Origin: an uncultured Bacteroidales bacterium | GTDB lineage: Bacteria > Bacteroidota > Bacteroidia > Bacteroidales > UBA932 | Direction: 5' to 3' | Assembly: GCA_900316795.1 (NCBI GenBank) | Contig: ONEF01000009.1 | Span: 37,532-101,531, forward strand | DNA length: 64,000 bases | Shown here: positions 8,494 through 17,742 of the stretch, piece after piece | Numbering within the stretch: the first letter of the stretch is position 1 | Layout of the letters: each line of letters begins with the position of its first letter | The notes under the pieces: model-generated | Databases searched by the model: none | Seen by the model: only the letters and a program-made list of their open reading frames with translations | What the model was told of the DNA's origin: nothing | Made by a program: the position numbers and the translations under genes

Positions 8494-10008
8494 TTATTGC
8501 TCTTTCCCCTCGAGGTAGCGGTGGATGGCGGCGGCGGCTTTGCGCCCTTCCCCCATCGCAAGGATCACGGTTGCAGCTCCGGTGACAACATCCCCTCCGG
8601 CAAAGACCCCCTTGCGAGAAGTCGCTGTTTCCGTGGTCACGAGCCTTCCCTTCCGGTCCGTGTCCAAGCCGGGAGTCGTGTCGGCTATCAGATGGTTGAT
8701 CTTGGTGCCGAGCGCCACTATCAGAGCGTCTGCCTCAATGTCAAACTCCGAACCCTGGATTGGAACCGGACTACGGCGGCCGCTCTCGTCAGGCTCTCCG
8801 AGTTCCATGCGAATGCAGCGGATGCCCCTCACCCAGCCGTTTTCATCGCCGAGCACCTCCACCGGATTAGTCAGAAACTGGAAGTTGATGCCCTCTTCCT
8901 TGGCATGATGAACCTCCTCTGCCCTGGCGGGAAGCTCCTTTTCGCTTCGGCGATATACTATTGTAACCTCTGCCCCCAGCCTGAGCGCAGTACGGGCGGC
9001 ATCCATAGCCACGTTGCCGCCGCCAACCACGCAAACTTTCTTTGCCCTGAAGATCGGAGTGTCAGAATCCTTGCTGAAGGCCTGCATGAGATTGTTGCGG
9101 GTCAGATATTCATTTGCAGAAAAAACACCGTTGAGGTTCTCCCCCGGAATGCCGAGGAACAGCGGAAGACCAGCACCTGTCCCCACAAATACCGCTTTGA
9201 AGCCTTCCTTGTCCATAAGCTCGTCTATGGTAACCGTACGGCCTACAAACACATCGGTTTCTATCTTGATTCCGGCATCCAGAAGTTTCTGTATCTCCCT
9301 CTCCACCACCGCCTTCTTTGGAAGCCTGAACTCAGGGATTCCGTATGTCAGCACTCCACCTGCTTTGTGCAGGCTCTCGAAAATGGTTACACTGTAGCCA
9401 AGCTTTGCAAGGTCAGACGCGCAAGCCAACCCGGCAGGACCACTCCCCACAACAGCAACCTTCACCCCCCTATCGCTAATCCCATCCTCAAAATCTCCGC
9501 AGCAACCATCCTTCCCAGCACCCTCACAGCAAACATCCTCCTCAACCACCGTGCAGCAACCAACCTTCCCAACACCCTCACAGCAAACGCCCGTCCGCAT
9601 CTTCTCAACTCCTTCACCAGCATCTGCATTCTCCCGGCTATAGTCGGCGACAAACCGCTCCAGTTTTCCTATAGATACGGGCTGCCCCTTAACTCCCAGG
9701 ATGCAGCTGCCCTCGCACTGAGTCTCCTGCGGACAAACCCTGCCACAGATTGCTGGAAGAGAACTGTCTTCAGATATTATGTCGTAGGCGCCTTTGAAGT
9801 TCCCCTCCAAAACCTGATGTATAAAAGCCGGAATCTTTATGCCCACAGGACAAGCCTCCACGCATCTTGGCTTCTTGCACCTCAGGCATCTGGACGCCTC
9901 AAGCTGAGCCTCCTCGGCGTTGTACCCGTAACAAACCTCTTCAAAGTTTGTCGCCCTTACTTTCGGATCCTGTTCCCTTACCGGAACCCTGTCTATCTTG
10001 TTTGCCAT
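8494..10008 (-). CDS. nfnB: NfnB/GltD-like NADPH:ferredoxin oxidoreductase subunit with Cys-rich insertion
   Basis: 504 aa, homologous to the small subunit of glutamate synthase and to NfnB/SudA. The N-terminal Fe-S domain has CLRCKKPRCVEACPVG (41-56) and CGRVCPQETQCEGSC (88-102), ligands for two 4Fe-4S clusters. The FAD-binding GSGPAG is at 188-193 and an NADPH site VVGGGNVAMDAARTA follows. Beside the NfnA-like gene it most likely forms the electron-bifurcating NADH-dependent ferredoxin:NADP+ oxidoreductase; older annotations would say glutamate synthase. Odd: residues 125-180, the linker between Fe-S and FAD domains, carry an 18-residue duplication containing CCEGxGKxGCC twice, adding eight cysteines. 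This is encoded by a 54-bp direct repeat. Confidence 0.87.
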   Translation of the reverse strand: MANKIDRVPVREQDPKVRATNFEEVCYGYNAEEAQLEASRCLRCKKPRCVEACPVGIKIPAFIHQVLEGNFKGAYDIISEDSSLPAICGRVCPQETQCEGSCILGVKGQPVSIGKLERFVADYSRENADAGEGVEKMRTGVCCEGVGKVGCCTVVEEDVCCEGAGKDGCCGDFEDGISDRGVKVAVVGSGPAGLACASDLAKLGYSVTIFESLHKAGGVLTYGIPEFRLPKKAVVEREIQKLLDAGIKIETDVFVGRTVTIDELMDKEGFKAVFVGTGAGLPLFLGIPGENLNGVFSANEYLTRNNLMQAFSKDSDTPIFRAKKVCVVGGGNVAMDAARTALRLGAEVTIVYRRSEKELPARAEEVHHAKEEGINFQFLTNPVEVLGDENGWVRGIRCIRMELGEPDESGRRSPVPIQGSEFDIEADALIVALGTKINHLIADTTPGLDTDRKGRLVTTETATSRKGVFAGGDVVTGAATVILAMGEGRKAAAAIHRYLEGKEQ

Positions 10009-10186
10009 ATCAAAACATTTACCAAATGATTCATATAATACTCCCGTGGCACTTATTTTCCTGAGTATCTGTTACTTAACTATAGAACCCCTAAGTGGTT
10101 CATCGTATGGCAAAGATACTTAATCTACTAAATATCAGTATAATAACTGCCACGCCTCAGCGATTCACCAGCCGGCGAATCTCCTG
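10009..10186. other. Spacer between nfnA and nfnB
   Basis: 178 bp with no supported ORF. It contains octamer TCAGCGAT at 10157-10164, running into a small inverted repeat (GATTC ... GAATC) just after the nfnA stop, which may weaken read-through from nfnA to nfnB. No clear promoter was identified. Confidence 0.35.
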
Positions 10187-11074
10187 CTATCGCCGCAGCA
10201 CAAGGCCGGCGGCAGCGTTTGCTTCCTGTTCCTGCTTCCTGTACAAAGTCTGGCGGCGCATGGCCTCGTCAAAGTCCACATCGTATCCGTTGAACTCCGG
10301 CCCGTCCACGCAGGCGAACATTGTCTTTCCGGCCACGCTGACCCTGCATGCTCCGCACATTCCGGTTCCGTCAACCATCAAGGTGTTAAGGCTCACCGTT
10401 ATCGGCAGCCCGAGTTTCTTTGCCGTAAGCGTCGCAAACTTCATCATCACCATCGGGCCGATGGCAACGCACATGTCATACGAAAGTGCGCCCTCAGTCC
10501 CTTTTGCAGTACTCGAAGAAGCATCGCCACACAGACGCTCCATCAGGAGGGTCACCACGCCCTTCTCTCCCTTTGAGCCATCGTCTGTACAGATGTACAG
10601 GTTGGTGCAGGCTTCTTTCATCTCATCTTCCATAATGATGAGGTCCTTGTTCCTGGCACCTATGATAACATCCACGTGCGCACCCTTTTCAAACAGGTAT
10701 TTTGCCTGGGGATATACAGGTGCAGCTCCTACTCCACCGGCAACAAACAGATAGCGTTTACCTTTGAGATCTCGTTCCGGGAGTTCCATGAAATCCGAAG
10801 GTTTACCGAGCGGGCCGGCTACATCGCAGAGGAAATCCCCAACATTCATCTGACAGATCTTGTTGGATGATACGCCTGCTATCTGAATCACTATCCTGAC
10901 AGCTCCCCTTTCCGGGTCATAATCGCAGATGGTCAGAGGCACTCTCTCCCCGTTGTCGGACGGCCTAACTATCAGGAATTGTCCTGGCTTTGCGCTCTCA
11001 GCGATGCGAGGAGCCTCTACCCACATGGAGTAAATAAGTGGTGTAAGCTGCTGCTTTTCTAAAATTCTAAACAT
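10187..11074 (-). CDS. nfnA: NfnA: DHODB-like FAD/NAD/2Fe-2S subunit
   Basis: 295 aa of the sulfide dehydrogenase/dihydroorotate dehydrogenase electron-transfer family. It has an N-terminal FAD-binding barrel, GGVGAAPVYP for NAD(H) binding near residue 114, and the C-terminal 2Fe-2S ligands in MVDGTGMCGACRVSVAGKTMFACVDGPEF (about 227-257). This CGACR...C arrangement is typical of NfnA/SudB. It precedes nfnB on the same strand with a 178-bp gap. Together they would couple NADH and reduced ferredoxin to NADP+ reduction, fitting a fermentative anaerobe. An Ala/Glu-rich C-terminal extension (QEQEANAAAGLVLRR) ends the protein. Octamer at 10998-11005, read as Ile-Ala-Glu. Confidence 0.87.
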   Translation of the reverse strand: MFRILEKQQLTPLIYSMWVEAPRIAESAKPGQFLIVRPSDNGERVPLTICDYDPERGAVRIVIQIAGVSSNKICQMNVGDFLCDVAGPLGKPSDFMELPERDLKGKRYLFVAGGVGAAPVYPQAKYLFEKGAHVDVIIGARNKDLIIMEDEMKEACTNLYICTDDGSKGEKGVVTLLMERLCGDASSSTAKGTEGALSYDMCVAIGPMVMMKFATLTAKKLGLPITVSLNTLMVDGTGMCGACRVSVAGKTMFACVDGPEFNGYDVDFDEAMRRQTLYRKQEQEANAAAGLVLRR

Positions 11075-11191
11075 ATATCAAACTACAATATTCAATAGTC
11101 TAAACGTGCAAGGTGTCCCGTTTTCAGCACCACCTGGTACGCCTTACACCACCTGGTACAGTTTCTCAGCCTGAAAAGCCTTAAGAAGTCC

Positions 11192-13885
11192 TTAAGCCCC
11201 CTGCAGGTCTTTGAAGGTCTTGAAGGTGTAGCCTTTTTTCTTCAGGTACATGATAATCTCCCTAACGCGGTTGTACAGGCGGTCACTTTCAGGGCGGGAT
11301 TCTTCAATGCCGGGATGGATCAGGATTATGGCACCGTTAAGTGTATGTTTGGCCTCGTAAGCAAAGAGGCGGTCTATCAGTTTCTGGGCATCCACGTAAG
11401 AGCTCATGGATGGTATGGTGTAGTCTGCCGGTGTAGCCGTTCCCTGGGTGTAGTTAATCGGGATGTAGCCTGCACGGGAGAGAATGTTCACAGATTCTGT
11501 GTTGTAGTGCTCGTAAGGCGGCAGCAGGAACCTGGACTGGCTCTGAAGAACGCCGAATTTCTCCAGTTCCCTGGCATTGAGACGAATGTCTGCATAGATA
11601 CTGTCTTTGGATACGAGCATTGAGTCTCTGTTGCCGTCCCAAGGAGCATAGAGAAGATGTTTGTCTGAATGGCCGCTTACATAATGGCCTTCGCTGACAA
11701 TCTTCTGTATGATTTCCTGGAACTCAGGTTTGCGGAGGGCGTTGCCGGTAAAGAAGAAAGAGCCCTTCACTTTCTCCTTGGCCAACTGTTTGAGAATCTT
11801 CTCTCCACCGTTGAACATTTCGTCGGCAGAGAAGATCAGGTAGATTTCCTTCTTTGACGGGTCCAGCCTGCGGATTGCTCCATAGCTATCCTTTACAGCT
11901 TTGTGTAGAAAGCTGGAAGAAGCGCCGGAAGGGAGGTTGCCGGACGGCACACCACCGGAAAGGCTGTTTGCGCTCATTTTCTGAAGGTTACCATCCTGCT
12001 CCAATGTGGCGAAGTAATATGTCAGACCTGCCGTACCATCCATGGTTGGCTCATTGGTTGCATAGTCACCGATGTCGTTATGGTAAACGGCTATGCCTCG
12101 GTTCAGGGCAGGAGTCTTGTCCGGCTCCCTGAGACCGCCTCCGGCTCTGGAGGAGAAAATGAAATTATAAACCGGACCGTCTATCAGTCCGCCGGTTATC
12201 TCCCTGTGTTCCAAAGTGAAGGCCGAATGGGGCAATGTAGGCAGAGTACCGCCTTTCGGATAGCCTATTATCATTGAGACACCCCAAGGGTTGCAGCCGA
12301 GGAGCCAGTCTCTTAGGGCCGCTTCCATCTCCAGGTATGTGGAGTCTCCGGTAAGCCTGCGGTAGAGCTGAGCCTGGGTGACGGCTGCGCTGGTAAGGTT
12401 GTTGGAACACCACAGGTATGGAACGCCGTGCATGAACGGATCGTCCCCGGCACGGTTCCGGAGGTCCTGCAGGCCTTCTTTCATGAATTCAGTGTATTTG
12501 AGCTTGAGGGCCTCGTCTCCTGCCTCAGCCTGGAGGAAATGGCCGAGGTTTATGAACGGGTAGAACTGGTAGTGCCTGCCTCTTCCGAGCTCTATCCACG
12601 GAGAAACCGGTTCCTGCTCCCCGTAGTAGTCTGCTTCTTCCTGGTATGCAGGATTTTTTGTGGTGGAGTAGAGTGTGGCGGCAGCCAGCTCCACGTCATC
12701 TGTCCAGGTGTCTTCCTCGTAGAAGTATCTTGATATGTAGCAGGCGGTCTGGGTGTTGCCTGGAACCTCTTTGGCATATTCATAGGCAGGAGCGGCCTTG
12801 GCGGCAATCTGGCGCGCAAACTGAGGGTCTATCGCAGAGAACACTTCTCCGCCAAGGGCGAAAGCTGAAGCGAACTTGCCTGCTGCTGAAGACACTCCGG
12901 TGGTGCGGTTCTTCCCGAACTTGCCCATCCCCTGAGGCTTGCCGGTCAGGTAATATACGGGACGCCCGTTGCCCGGGCCCCAACCGTAGTCTGCTGTGTC
13001 GAACTGCGGAGGTTTGAAGCCGATATGATCTCTGTCATCAGCGATCTGGGTGAACATCACCCTGTCTTCAGGATTCATCTTGACCAACCAGTCCAATCCC
13101 CAGCGGGCCTGGTCCAGAATGTCGGGAACTCCATTTGCACCTGGCCTGCCGTCTGCCTGGAACCTGTCAGCGAACACGCTCTTGTCCTCTATCCACTTCC
13201 ACGCGAACATCATGTGGTATGTAGCGGTGGCGCTTGTAGTCTGATACTGAAGGTAGTCTGAGGCATCGTGCCAGCCTCCCCTGACATCTATCTTCTCGCC
13301 GTTGCGGTCCGGATGATCCACTATGTAGCCGTCCAGCTGGTGGCAGAGGGTATCTGTGAACGGGTTGTAGCCGCACTGCTGCTGCCTCATGTAATAGAGC
13401 AGGATGTCAGCCGCGCCGTCATAGACGTCCGCCCCTATCTTGAATATAGGGGAATAAGCTCCCTTGAACCTGATATAATAGCCTCCTGGTTTCTGGAAAG
13501 CGGTGAAATTGAGCCTATACGCATCTTTGACAGCCCACTTGGAACCATCTGCCTGATCCGCCCTGCCGGAAAAGACCGGAAGATCTGTCACGGCATCAAA
13601 CACCACGAACTCTTCATTTGAAGAGCCGCGGTTACCATCAGTCAGACGGCTGTCCAAATCAACTTTCCCCGGCCTCCTTGTCCAAGCTGTCTGCCCGGAA
13701 GCGGAAACTTGGGTATCAAGCTTTTCAGCTTGGTCCAAAGGCTCATCCACGGACTTCTCCTCAAAATAGACTGCAACCTTCACGCTCTTTGGAAGATAGC
13801 CTACATAGTTGATTCTGATGTGCTTCTGCGCCAAAACAGCAACGCTCAAAAAAATCGCTGAGAAAAACAGAAATAATCTTTTCAT
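11192..13885 (-). CDS. Secreted GH9 glycoside hydrolase fused to a polysaccharide deacetylase-like (CE4) domain
   Basis: 897 aa from the ATG at 13885, where a clean signal peptide begins (MKRLFLFFSAIFLSVAVLAQ); the frame stays open upstream but without homology. An Ig-like CelD_N domain comes first (IRINYVGYLPKSVKVAV). A GH9 catalytic domain follows: GGWHDASDY carries the general-base aspartates, LLGCNPWGVS is conserved, and YATNEPTMDGTAG carries the acid glutamate. After a short Ser/Gly linker, the last 220 residues resemble NodB/CE4: KVKGSFFFTGNAL, the metal-binding HSDKH, and LLPPYEHYN. The usual motif 1 TFDD reads FSADE, so the first metal-binding Asp may be altered. Likely a periplasmic or surface enzyme on beta-glucan; substrate unknown. 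Confidence 0.82.
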   Translation of the reverse strand: MKRLFLFFSAIFLSVAVLAQKHIRINYVGYLPKSVKVAVYFEEKSVDEPLDQAEKLDTQVSASGQTAWTRRPGKVDLDSRLTDGNRGSSNEEFVVFDAVTDLPVFSGRADQADGSKWAVKDAYRLNFTAFQKPGGYYIRFKGAYSPIFKIGADVYDGAADILLYYMRQQQCGYNPFTDTLCHQLDGYIVDHPDRNGEKIDVRGGWHDASDYLQYQTTSATATYHMMFAWKWIEDKSVFADRFQADGRPGANGVPDILDQARWGLDWLVKMNPEDRVMFTQIADDRDHIGFKPPQFDTADYGWGPGNGRPVYYLTGKPQGMGKFGKNRTTGVSSAAGKFASAFALGGEVFSAIDPQFARQIAAKAAPAYEYAKEVPGNTQTACYISRYFYEEDTWTDDVELAAATLYSTTKNPAYQEEADYYGEQEPVSPWIELGRGRHYQFYPFINLGHFLQAEAGDEALKLKYTEFMKEGLQDLRNRAGDDPFMHGVPYLWCSNNLTSAAVTQAQLYRRLTGDSTYLEMEAALRDWLLGCNPWGVSMIIGYPKGGTLPTLPHSAFTLEHREITGGLIDGPVYNFIFSSRAGGGLREPDKTPALNRGIAVYHNDIGDYATNEPTMDGTAGLTYYFATLEQDGNLQKMSANSLSGGVPSGNLPSGASSSFLHKAVKDSYGAIRRLDPSKKEIYLIFSADEMFNGGEKILKQLAKEKVKGSFFFTGNALRKPEFQEIIQKIVSEGHYVSGHSDKHLLYAPWDGNRDSMLVSKDSIYADIRLNARELEKFGVLQSQSRFLLPPYEHYNTESVNILSRAGYIPINYTQGTATPADYTIPSMSSYVDAQKLIDRLFAYEAKHTLNGAIILIHPGIEESRPESDRLYNRVREIIMYLKKKGYTFKTFKDLQGA

Positions 13886-13923
13886 ATAACTCTTGCTAAA
13901 GGAAATGCCTTCTGCCAATCGTA

Positions 13924-14012
13924 CAAAGATACTAATCTGTTTTATATCCTGGCGCGGAAGCCTGATATTTTGGCAGGCCAAGTTTTCAATTAATGTATTC
14001 TTCGTATCTTTG
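13924..14012. promoter_or_regulatory. Divergent promoter region, GH9-CE4 versus sppA
   Basis: Two -7 boxes face outward: TATCTTTG on the minus strand (13931-13924) for the GH9-CE4 gene and TATCTTTG on the plus strand (14005-14012) for sppA. The plus box has TTTT 18 bp upstream. Octamers lie on both sides (13854 inside the signal peptide, 14035 just before the sppA start). Confidence 0.6.
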
Positions 14013-14042
14013 GCAGTTGTAAGAAAAATAACACTCAGCGAT

Positions 14043-15869
14043 ATGAAATTCTGGAAAGCTTTTCTTGCCGCCTTGCTGGGATGCCTGGTGGCAATGATTC
14101 TTAACTTGTTCCTGTTCTTTATGTTCATCGGAGCATTGATGTCTGCAGGAGGCTCAACCGAAAACATTCCTTCGGTAAGCAACAATTCTATCCTCAAGAT
14201 AGACTTGTCCCAAACTATAGGCGAACGCACCCAGGAGGGTATGAGCGCTGACCTCGGCATCCCTTTCATGAGCATGCCTCAGGCTTCATTGGGAATCTAT
14301 GATGCAATCAAAGCCATAGAGAAGGCTGCCTCCGACAGCAAGATATCCATGATGCTCATCACAGACAAGGGCCTTTCAAGCAGCGGCATGACTCATCTGG
14401 AAGAACTACGAGACGCTATATCAAAGTTCCACGACAGCGGAAAGCCTATAGTGGCCTACGGAATGAACTATTCCCTCGGCGGATACTACATAGCCAGCGC
14501 AGCTGACAAGATCTACATCCACAATGAGGGTATGCTGTCCATCAAGGGTTTGGGAGCCAGCATGATGTTCTACAAAGACCTTCTTGACAAGGTTGGTGTG
14601 GACGTGCAGCTGATACGCCACGGCAAATTCAAGGCTGCCGCAGAGCAGTTCATCAAAAACGACATCAGCCCTGAGAACCGCCAGCAGAACATGGAGATGC
14701 TCAACTCCATCTGGGGCGACTGGTCAGAGCAGATCTGCAAGAGCCGCAACATAGACCTTGCCACATTCAACCAGGCCATTGACGAACTTAAAATCGGCAC
14801 TCCTGAGTCTGCAAAGGAACTCAACCTGGTTGACGAGACCGTAAACACAGACGAATACACAGAGAAAATCTGCAGCCTCGTAGGCGTGGAAGACGAGCAG
14901 CAACTGAGCGTGATAACTCTGGACAAGTATGCCAAGACTCTGACTCCAAGCCTCAAGGGAAAGGCAAAGGTAGCCGTACTCTACGCAGAAGGAGAGATTG
15001 TTATGTCAGGCAGCGGACTTGCAGCTAACAAGTTTGCATCACAGGTGAACAAAATCCGCAAGGACGAGACCATAGACGCTGTCGTTCTCAGAGTAAATTC
15101 TCCTGGTGGAGACGCTCAGGCTGCTGAGCTGATGAGAGAAGCCCTGCAGAAACTTTCTGCCGCAAAGCCAGTCATTTGCAGCTTCTCGGAATATGCAGCC
15201 AGCGGCGGATACTGGATCTCTGCCCAGGCAAAGCATATCTTCTCAGACAAGACAACCCTTACAGGCTCAATCGGAGTATTCTCTCTTGCAGTGAATTACG
15301 GAAAGGGGCTCAAGGAACATCTGAAGGTCAACTCAGTCCAGTTAGGAACCCATAAGCACGCAACGATGGGAGATATGTCCAGGCAGATGGACCAGGAGGA
15401 AGTTGCCTACAACCAGAAATTCGTAGAACAGATCTACACCAAGTTCATGAACATCGTTTCAGACGGAAGGAACATGAGCGTTGCAGATGTTGACTCCATC
15501 GCGCAAGGAAGGGTATGGACAGGAACACAAGGCCTGGAAGTAGGCATCGTGGACGAGATAGGCGGAATTGAGGATGCCATCAAATATGCCGCCTGCCTTG
15601 CTCTGGGAGAAGATGTTTCCGGCTACAGGAATCTGGATGACAGCCAGTACAAAGTAGCTGAGTTCCCTAAGACAAAGACTCAGATGGAACTCATCATGGA
15701 AAGCTTCAGCGGAAAAGAGGACGCATCGCTGAGAAAAGTGATTGAAGTCTTGGGCCTTGAGAAAACCGTAAACGCACAAGAGCTGGACAACCTGATAAGG
15801 GAGTTGAATGGAAGCAAAAAGGCAAAGGCCTACGCCAGAATACCTTACGCATACCAGTTCAACTACTGA
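14043..15869 (+). CDS. sppA: Signal peptide peptidase SppA, 67-kDa type
   Basis: 608 aa from ATG 14043. One N-terminal membrane helix (about residues 8-35) is followed by two ClpP-fold repeats. The second repeat carries the nucleophile Ser in SEYAASGGYWISA; the first has the paired segment MNYSLGGYYIASAADKIYIH, where the 67-kDa family has its Lys general base. It degrades cleaved signal peptides in the membrane. The start is chosen because the hydrophobic anchor begins there and a -7 box lies 31 bp upstream; the longer upstream frame is unconvincing. The repeated octamer sits immediately before the start (TCAGCGATATG, with two bases shared), and another lies near the 3' end (15725). Confidence 0.93.
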   Translation: MKFWKAFLAALLGCLVAMILNLFLFFMFIGALMSAGGSTENIPSVSNNSILKIDLSQTIGERTQEGMSADLGIPFMSMPQASLGIYDAIKAIEKAASDSKISMMLITDKGLSSSGMTHLEELRDAISKFHDSGKPIVAYGMNYSLGGYYIASAADKIYIHNEGMLSIKGLGASMMFYKDLLDKVGVDVQLIRHGKFKAAAEQFIKNDISPENRQQNMEMLNSIWGDWSEQICKSRNIDLATFNQAIDELKIGTPESAKELNLVDETVNTDEYTEKICSLVGVEDEQQLSVITLDKYAKTLTPSLKGKAKVAVLYAEGEIVMSGSGLAANKFASQVNKIRKDETIDAVVLRVNSPGGDAQAAELMREALQKLSAAKPVICSFSEYAASGGYWISAQAKHIFSDKTTLTGSIGVFSLAVNYGKGLKEHLKVNSVQLGTHKHATMGDMSRQMDQEEVAYNQKFVEQIYTKFMNIVSDGRNMSVADVDSIAQGRVWTGTQGLEVGIVDEIGGIEDAIKYAACLALGEDVSGYRNLDDSQYKVAEFPKTKTQMELIMESFSGKEDASLRKVIEVLGLEKTVNAQELDNLIRELNGSKKAKAYARIPYAYQFNY

Positions 15870-15874
15870 TGATT

Positions 15875-17737
15875 TTACCGGGCTATAGAAGCTGAGACAA
15901 CAAGAAGCTTTTTGCTCAGCGATGTGACACGGAAACGGTCATCGATTTCCAGGGACGGGAGGCAGACAATCTTTCCGTCCCTGTCTGTTATAGCCGGGAG
16001 GATACTCTTGAAGAGCAGGTCCACCTTCCGGGAATTGAGAAAGTCCGCAACCTTCTTGCTTCCGTGAAGCCCGAAAGGAGAAAAACGGTCTCCTTCACGG
16101 ATTAACCTGCAAACCAGAGGAAAACGCACATTGCCAGCATCTAGGACACTTAAACCCTTTACAGAGTCCTTGTCCAATAAAGATGCTTCTTTCTCCTCCA
16201 GTTTGATTGAGAATGGACCGAAAGGATAAACTCCGGCAGCTTTAATCTCGACTGGCGGAATATCGCTTTTATGAAACTTGTACAGCCTCAACTCCCCTCT
16301 TTCTATCGTAGCCGTGTGGTTCTCCAGCCTGACTATCTTGGTAGTTAGGGACTTGGTGTCTAGAGTCTTGGTAGTGTGGGTTTCTGTTTCAAGACAGGAA
16401 ACAATGCTTTCCAGCTCGTCTTCGCTGAGAGGAATATCAAAATAGCGGAACAACTCAGCAAGACAGAATCCAGCACTTTCCGGCAAATGAGCCTCAGTAC
16501 CGCCCGGCAAATGAGCCTCGACGCTGCCAGAGGTAACAAGTTTCTCAGCAGAAGCCCTGAAAACAAGATACTTTCTCCTCAGTGCCTCTACTATGCCGCA
16601 ACCACCTGCTGATCCACTGTCCACAAGCAAGGACTCAACTTTGGTCCTCACAAGTTTGTCCACCTGAGAGTTAAGCTCCCTGAATCTTGAAATCTCCCTG
16701 CCAAGCGTCTGTACTACGGACGGATTGATTTCCGTCAGAAGCGGAATTACCTGGTTGCGGATCTTGTTTCTTGAGTATTCGTTCTGGGAATTAGTCCGGT
16801 CTATGCAGAAGTCAAGATGATTCTCCTTAGCATAGGCCTCAATCTCAGACCTTTCTACCTGAAGCAGCGGACGCAGGACATTCAGTGTCAAAGGTTCCTT
16901 GCCTGATTTTTGGCTCTCAGCCCCTCTTCCTGTATGCTTAAGTTGACCGTATGGACGGATTCCTCCAAGCCCCCTGCGACCGGTTCCTCTGACAAGGTTC
17001 AGAAGGAGAGTTTCTGCGTTGTCGTTGGCGTTGTGGGCGGTAAGCAAAAGGTCAAAACCATGCTTTGCCGCAATGTCACAAAACCAGTTGTAACGGAGTT
17101 CACGGGCCGCCACCTCAACAGAGAGCTTATGAGCTGAAGCGTACGCAAGCGTATCAAAATCTGCAGTATAGAACTCAAAACCATATCGCAGAGAAAGGTT
17201 GCGGACAAACTCCTGGTCATGGTTTGAGTCTTCCCCCCGAAGATGGAAATTCACGTGAGCCACCCCTATCCTACCATCCTTGCCACCAGACCCACACTGC
17301 CCCGCATCTGCAACACCAGACCCACACTGCCCTGCACCTGCAACACCAGACCCGCACTGTCCGGAATCTGCAACACCAGACCCACACTGCCCCGCATCAG
17401 CAACACGACACCCGTTATCAGACATGAAACTGCTTATTCCATTGGGATACAACTTGTAGATGACATCAGCCAAAACAGAAGAATCCACACCGCCGCTGAC
17501 AGCCAGAAGAATGTTACATCCTCCAGGATTAAACAAACAACATCCTTCAGGAGATAACGAACCACATCCTTCCGGAGATAATGAACCACATCCTTCCGGA
17601 GCTGCAATATCATCACTCACTCCAGAAACGTAGCAAGAAGGATGTCCGCAAAACGGAGACATACAGAAACTCCGGAAAGAGGCTGTAACTCTCTCCAGAA
17701 CCTTTTTCGTTATTTGTTTTCCCTTGTCCATTCTCAT
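15875..17737 (-). CDS. tilS: tRNA(Ile)-lysidine synthetase with two inserted repeat arrays
   Basis: 620 aa, well above the usual 430-460. The PP-loop SGGVDS is at 81-86, followed by VAHVNFHLRGEDSNHD and LLTAHNANDNAETLLLNLVRGTGRRGLGGI, all typical of TilS, which makes lysidine-34 in the AUA-reading tRNA-Ile. Two repeat tracts are inserted: residues 47-67 hold three copies of an 8-aa PEGCGSLS unit (24 bp), and residues 113-150 hold four copies of a 10-aa (V)ADxGQCGSG unit (30 bp), directly before the strand that continues to VAHVNFH. Both are Cys/Gly-rich and probably loop out. The start may be 17737 or 17731. The gene begins 5 bp from 106-bp element A. Confidence 0.9.
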   Translation of the reverse strand: MRMDKGKQITKKVLERVTASFRSFCMSPFCGHPSCYVSGVSDDIAAPEGCGSLSPEGCGSLSPEGCCLFNPGGCNILLAVSGGVDSSVLADVIYKLYPNGISSFMSDNGCRVADAGQCGSGVADSGQCGSGVAGAGQCGSGVADAGQCGSGGKDGRIGVAHVNFHLRGEDSNHDQEFVRNLSLRYGFEFYTADFDTLAYASAHKLSVEVAARELRYNWFCDIAAKHGFDLLLTAHNANDNAETLLLNLVRGTGRRGLGGIRPYGQLKHTGRGAESQKSGKEPLTLNVLRPLLQVERSEIEAYAKENHLDFCIDRTNSQNEYSRNKIRNQVIPLLTEINPSVVQTLGREISRFRELNSQVDKLVRTKVESLLVDSGSAGGCGIVEALRRKYLVFRASAEKLVTSGSVEAHLPGGTEAHLPESAGFCLAELFRYFDIPLSEDELESIVSCLETETHTTKTLDTKSLTTKIVRLENHTATIERGELRLYKFHKSDIPPVEIKAAGVYPFGPFSIKLEEKEASLLDKDSVKGLSVLDAGNVRFPLVCRLIREGDRFSPFGLHGSKKVADFLNSRKVDLLFKSILPAITDRDGKIVCLPSLEIDDRFRVTSLSKKLLVVSASIAR

Positions 17738-17742
17738 TTCCG

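Noticed and set aside
9462..9653. 63-codon minus-strand frame with RVLGRxVAA repeats
   Set aside because: Second frame of the nfnB linker duplication; periodicity is explained by the 54-bp repeat.
8491..10029. 512-codon plus-strand frame
   Set aside because: Shadow of nfnB; its translation is Arg/Ser/His-rich and without recognisable motif, while the minus strand has full NfnB signatures.
13893..14042. N-terminal extension of sppA
   Set aside because: It would place the membrane anchor 50 residues in and cover the promoter box at 14005.
13886..14275. N-terminal extension of the GH9-CE4 frame to 14275
   Set aside because: It would overlap the sppA start, lacks homology, and the signal peptide begins at 13885.
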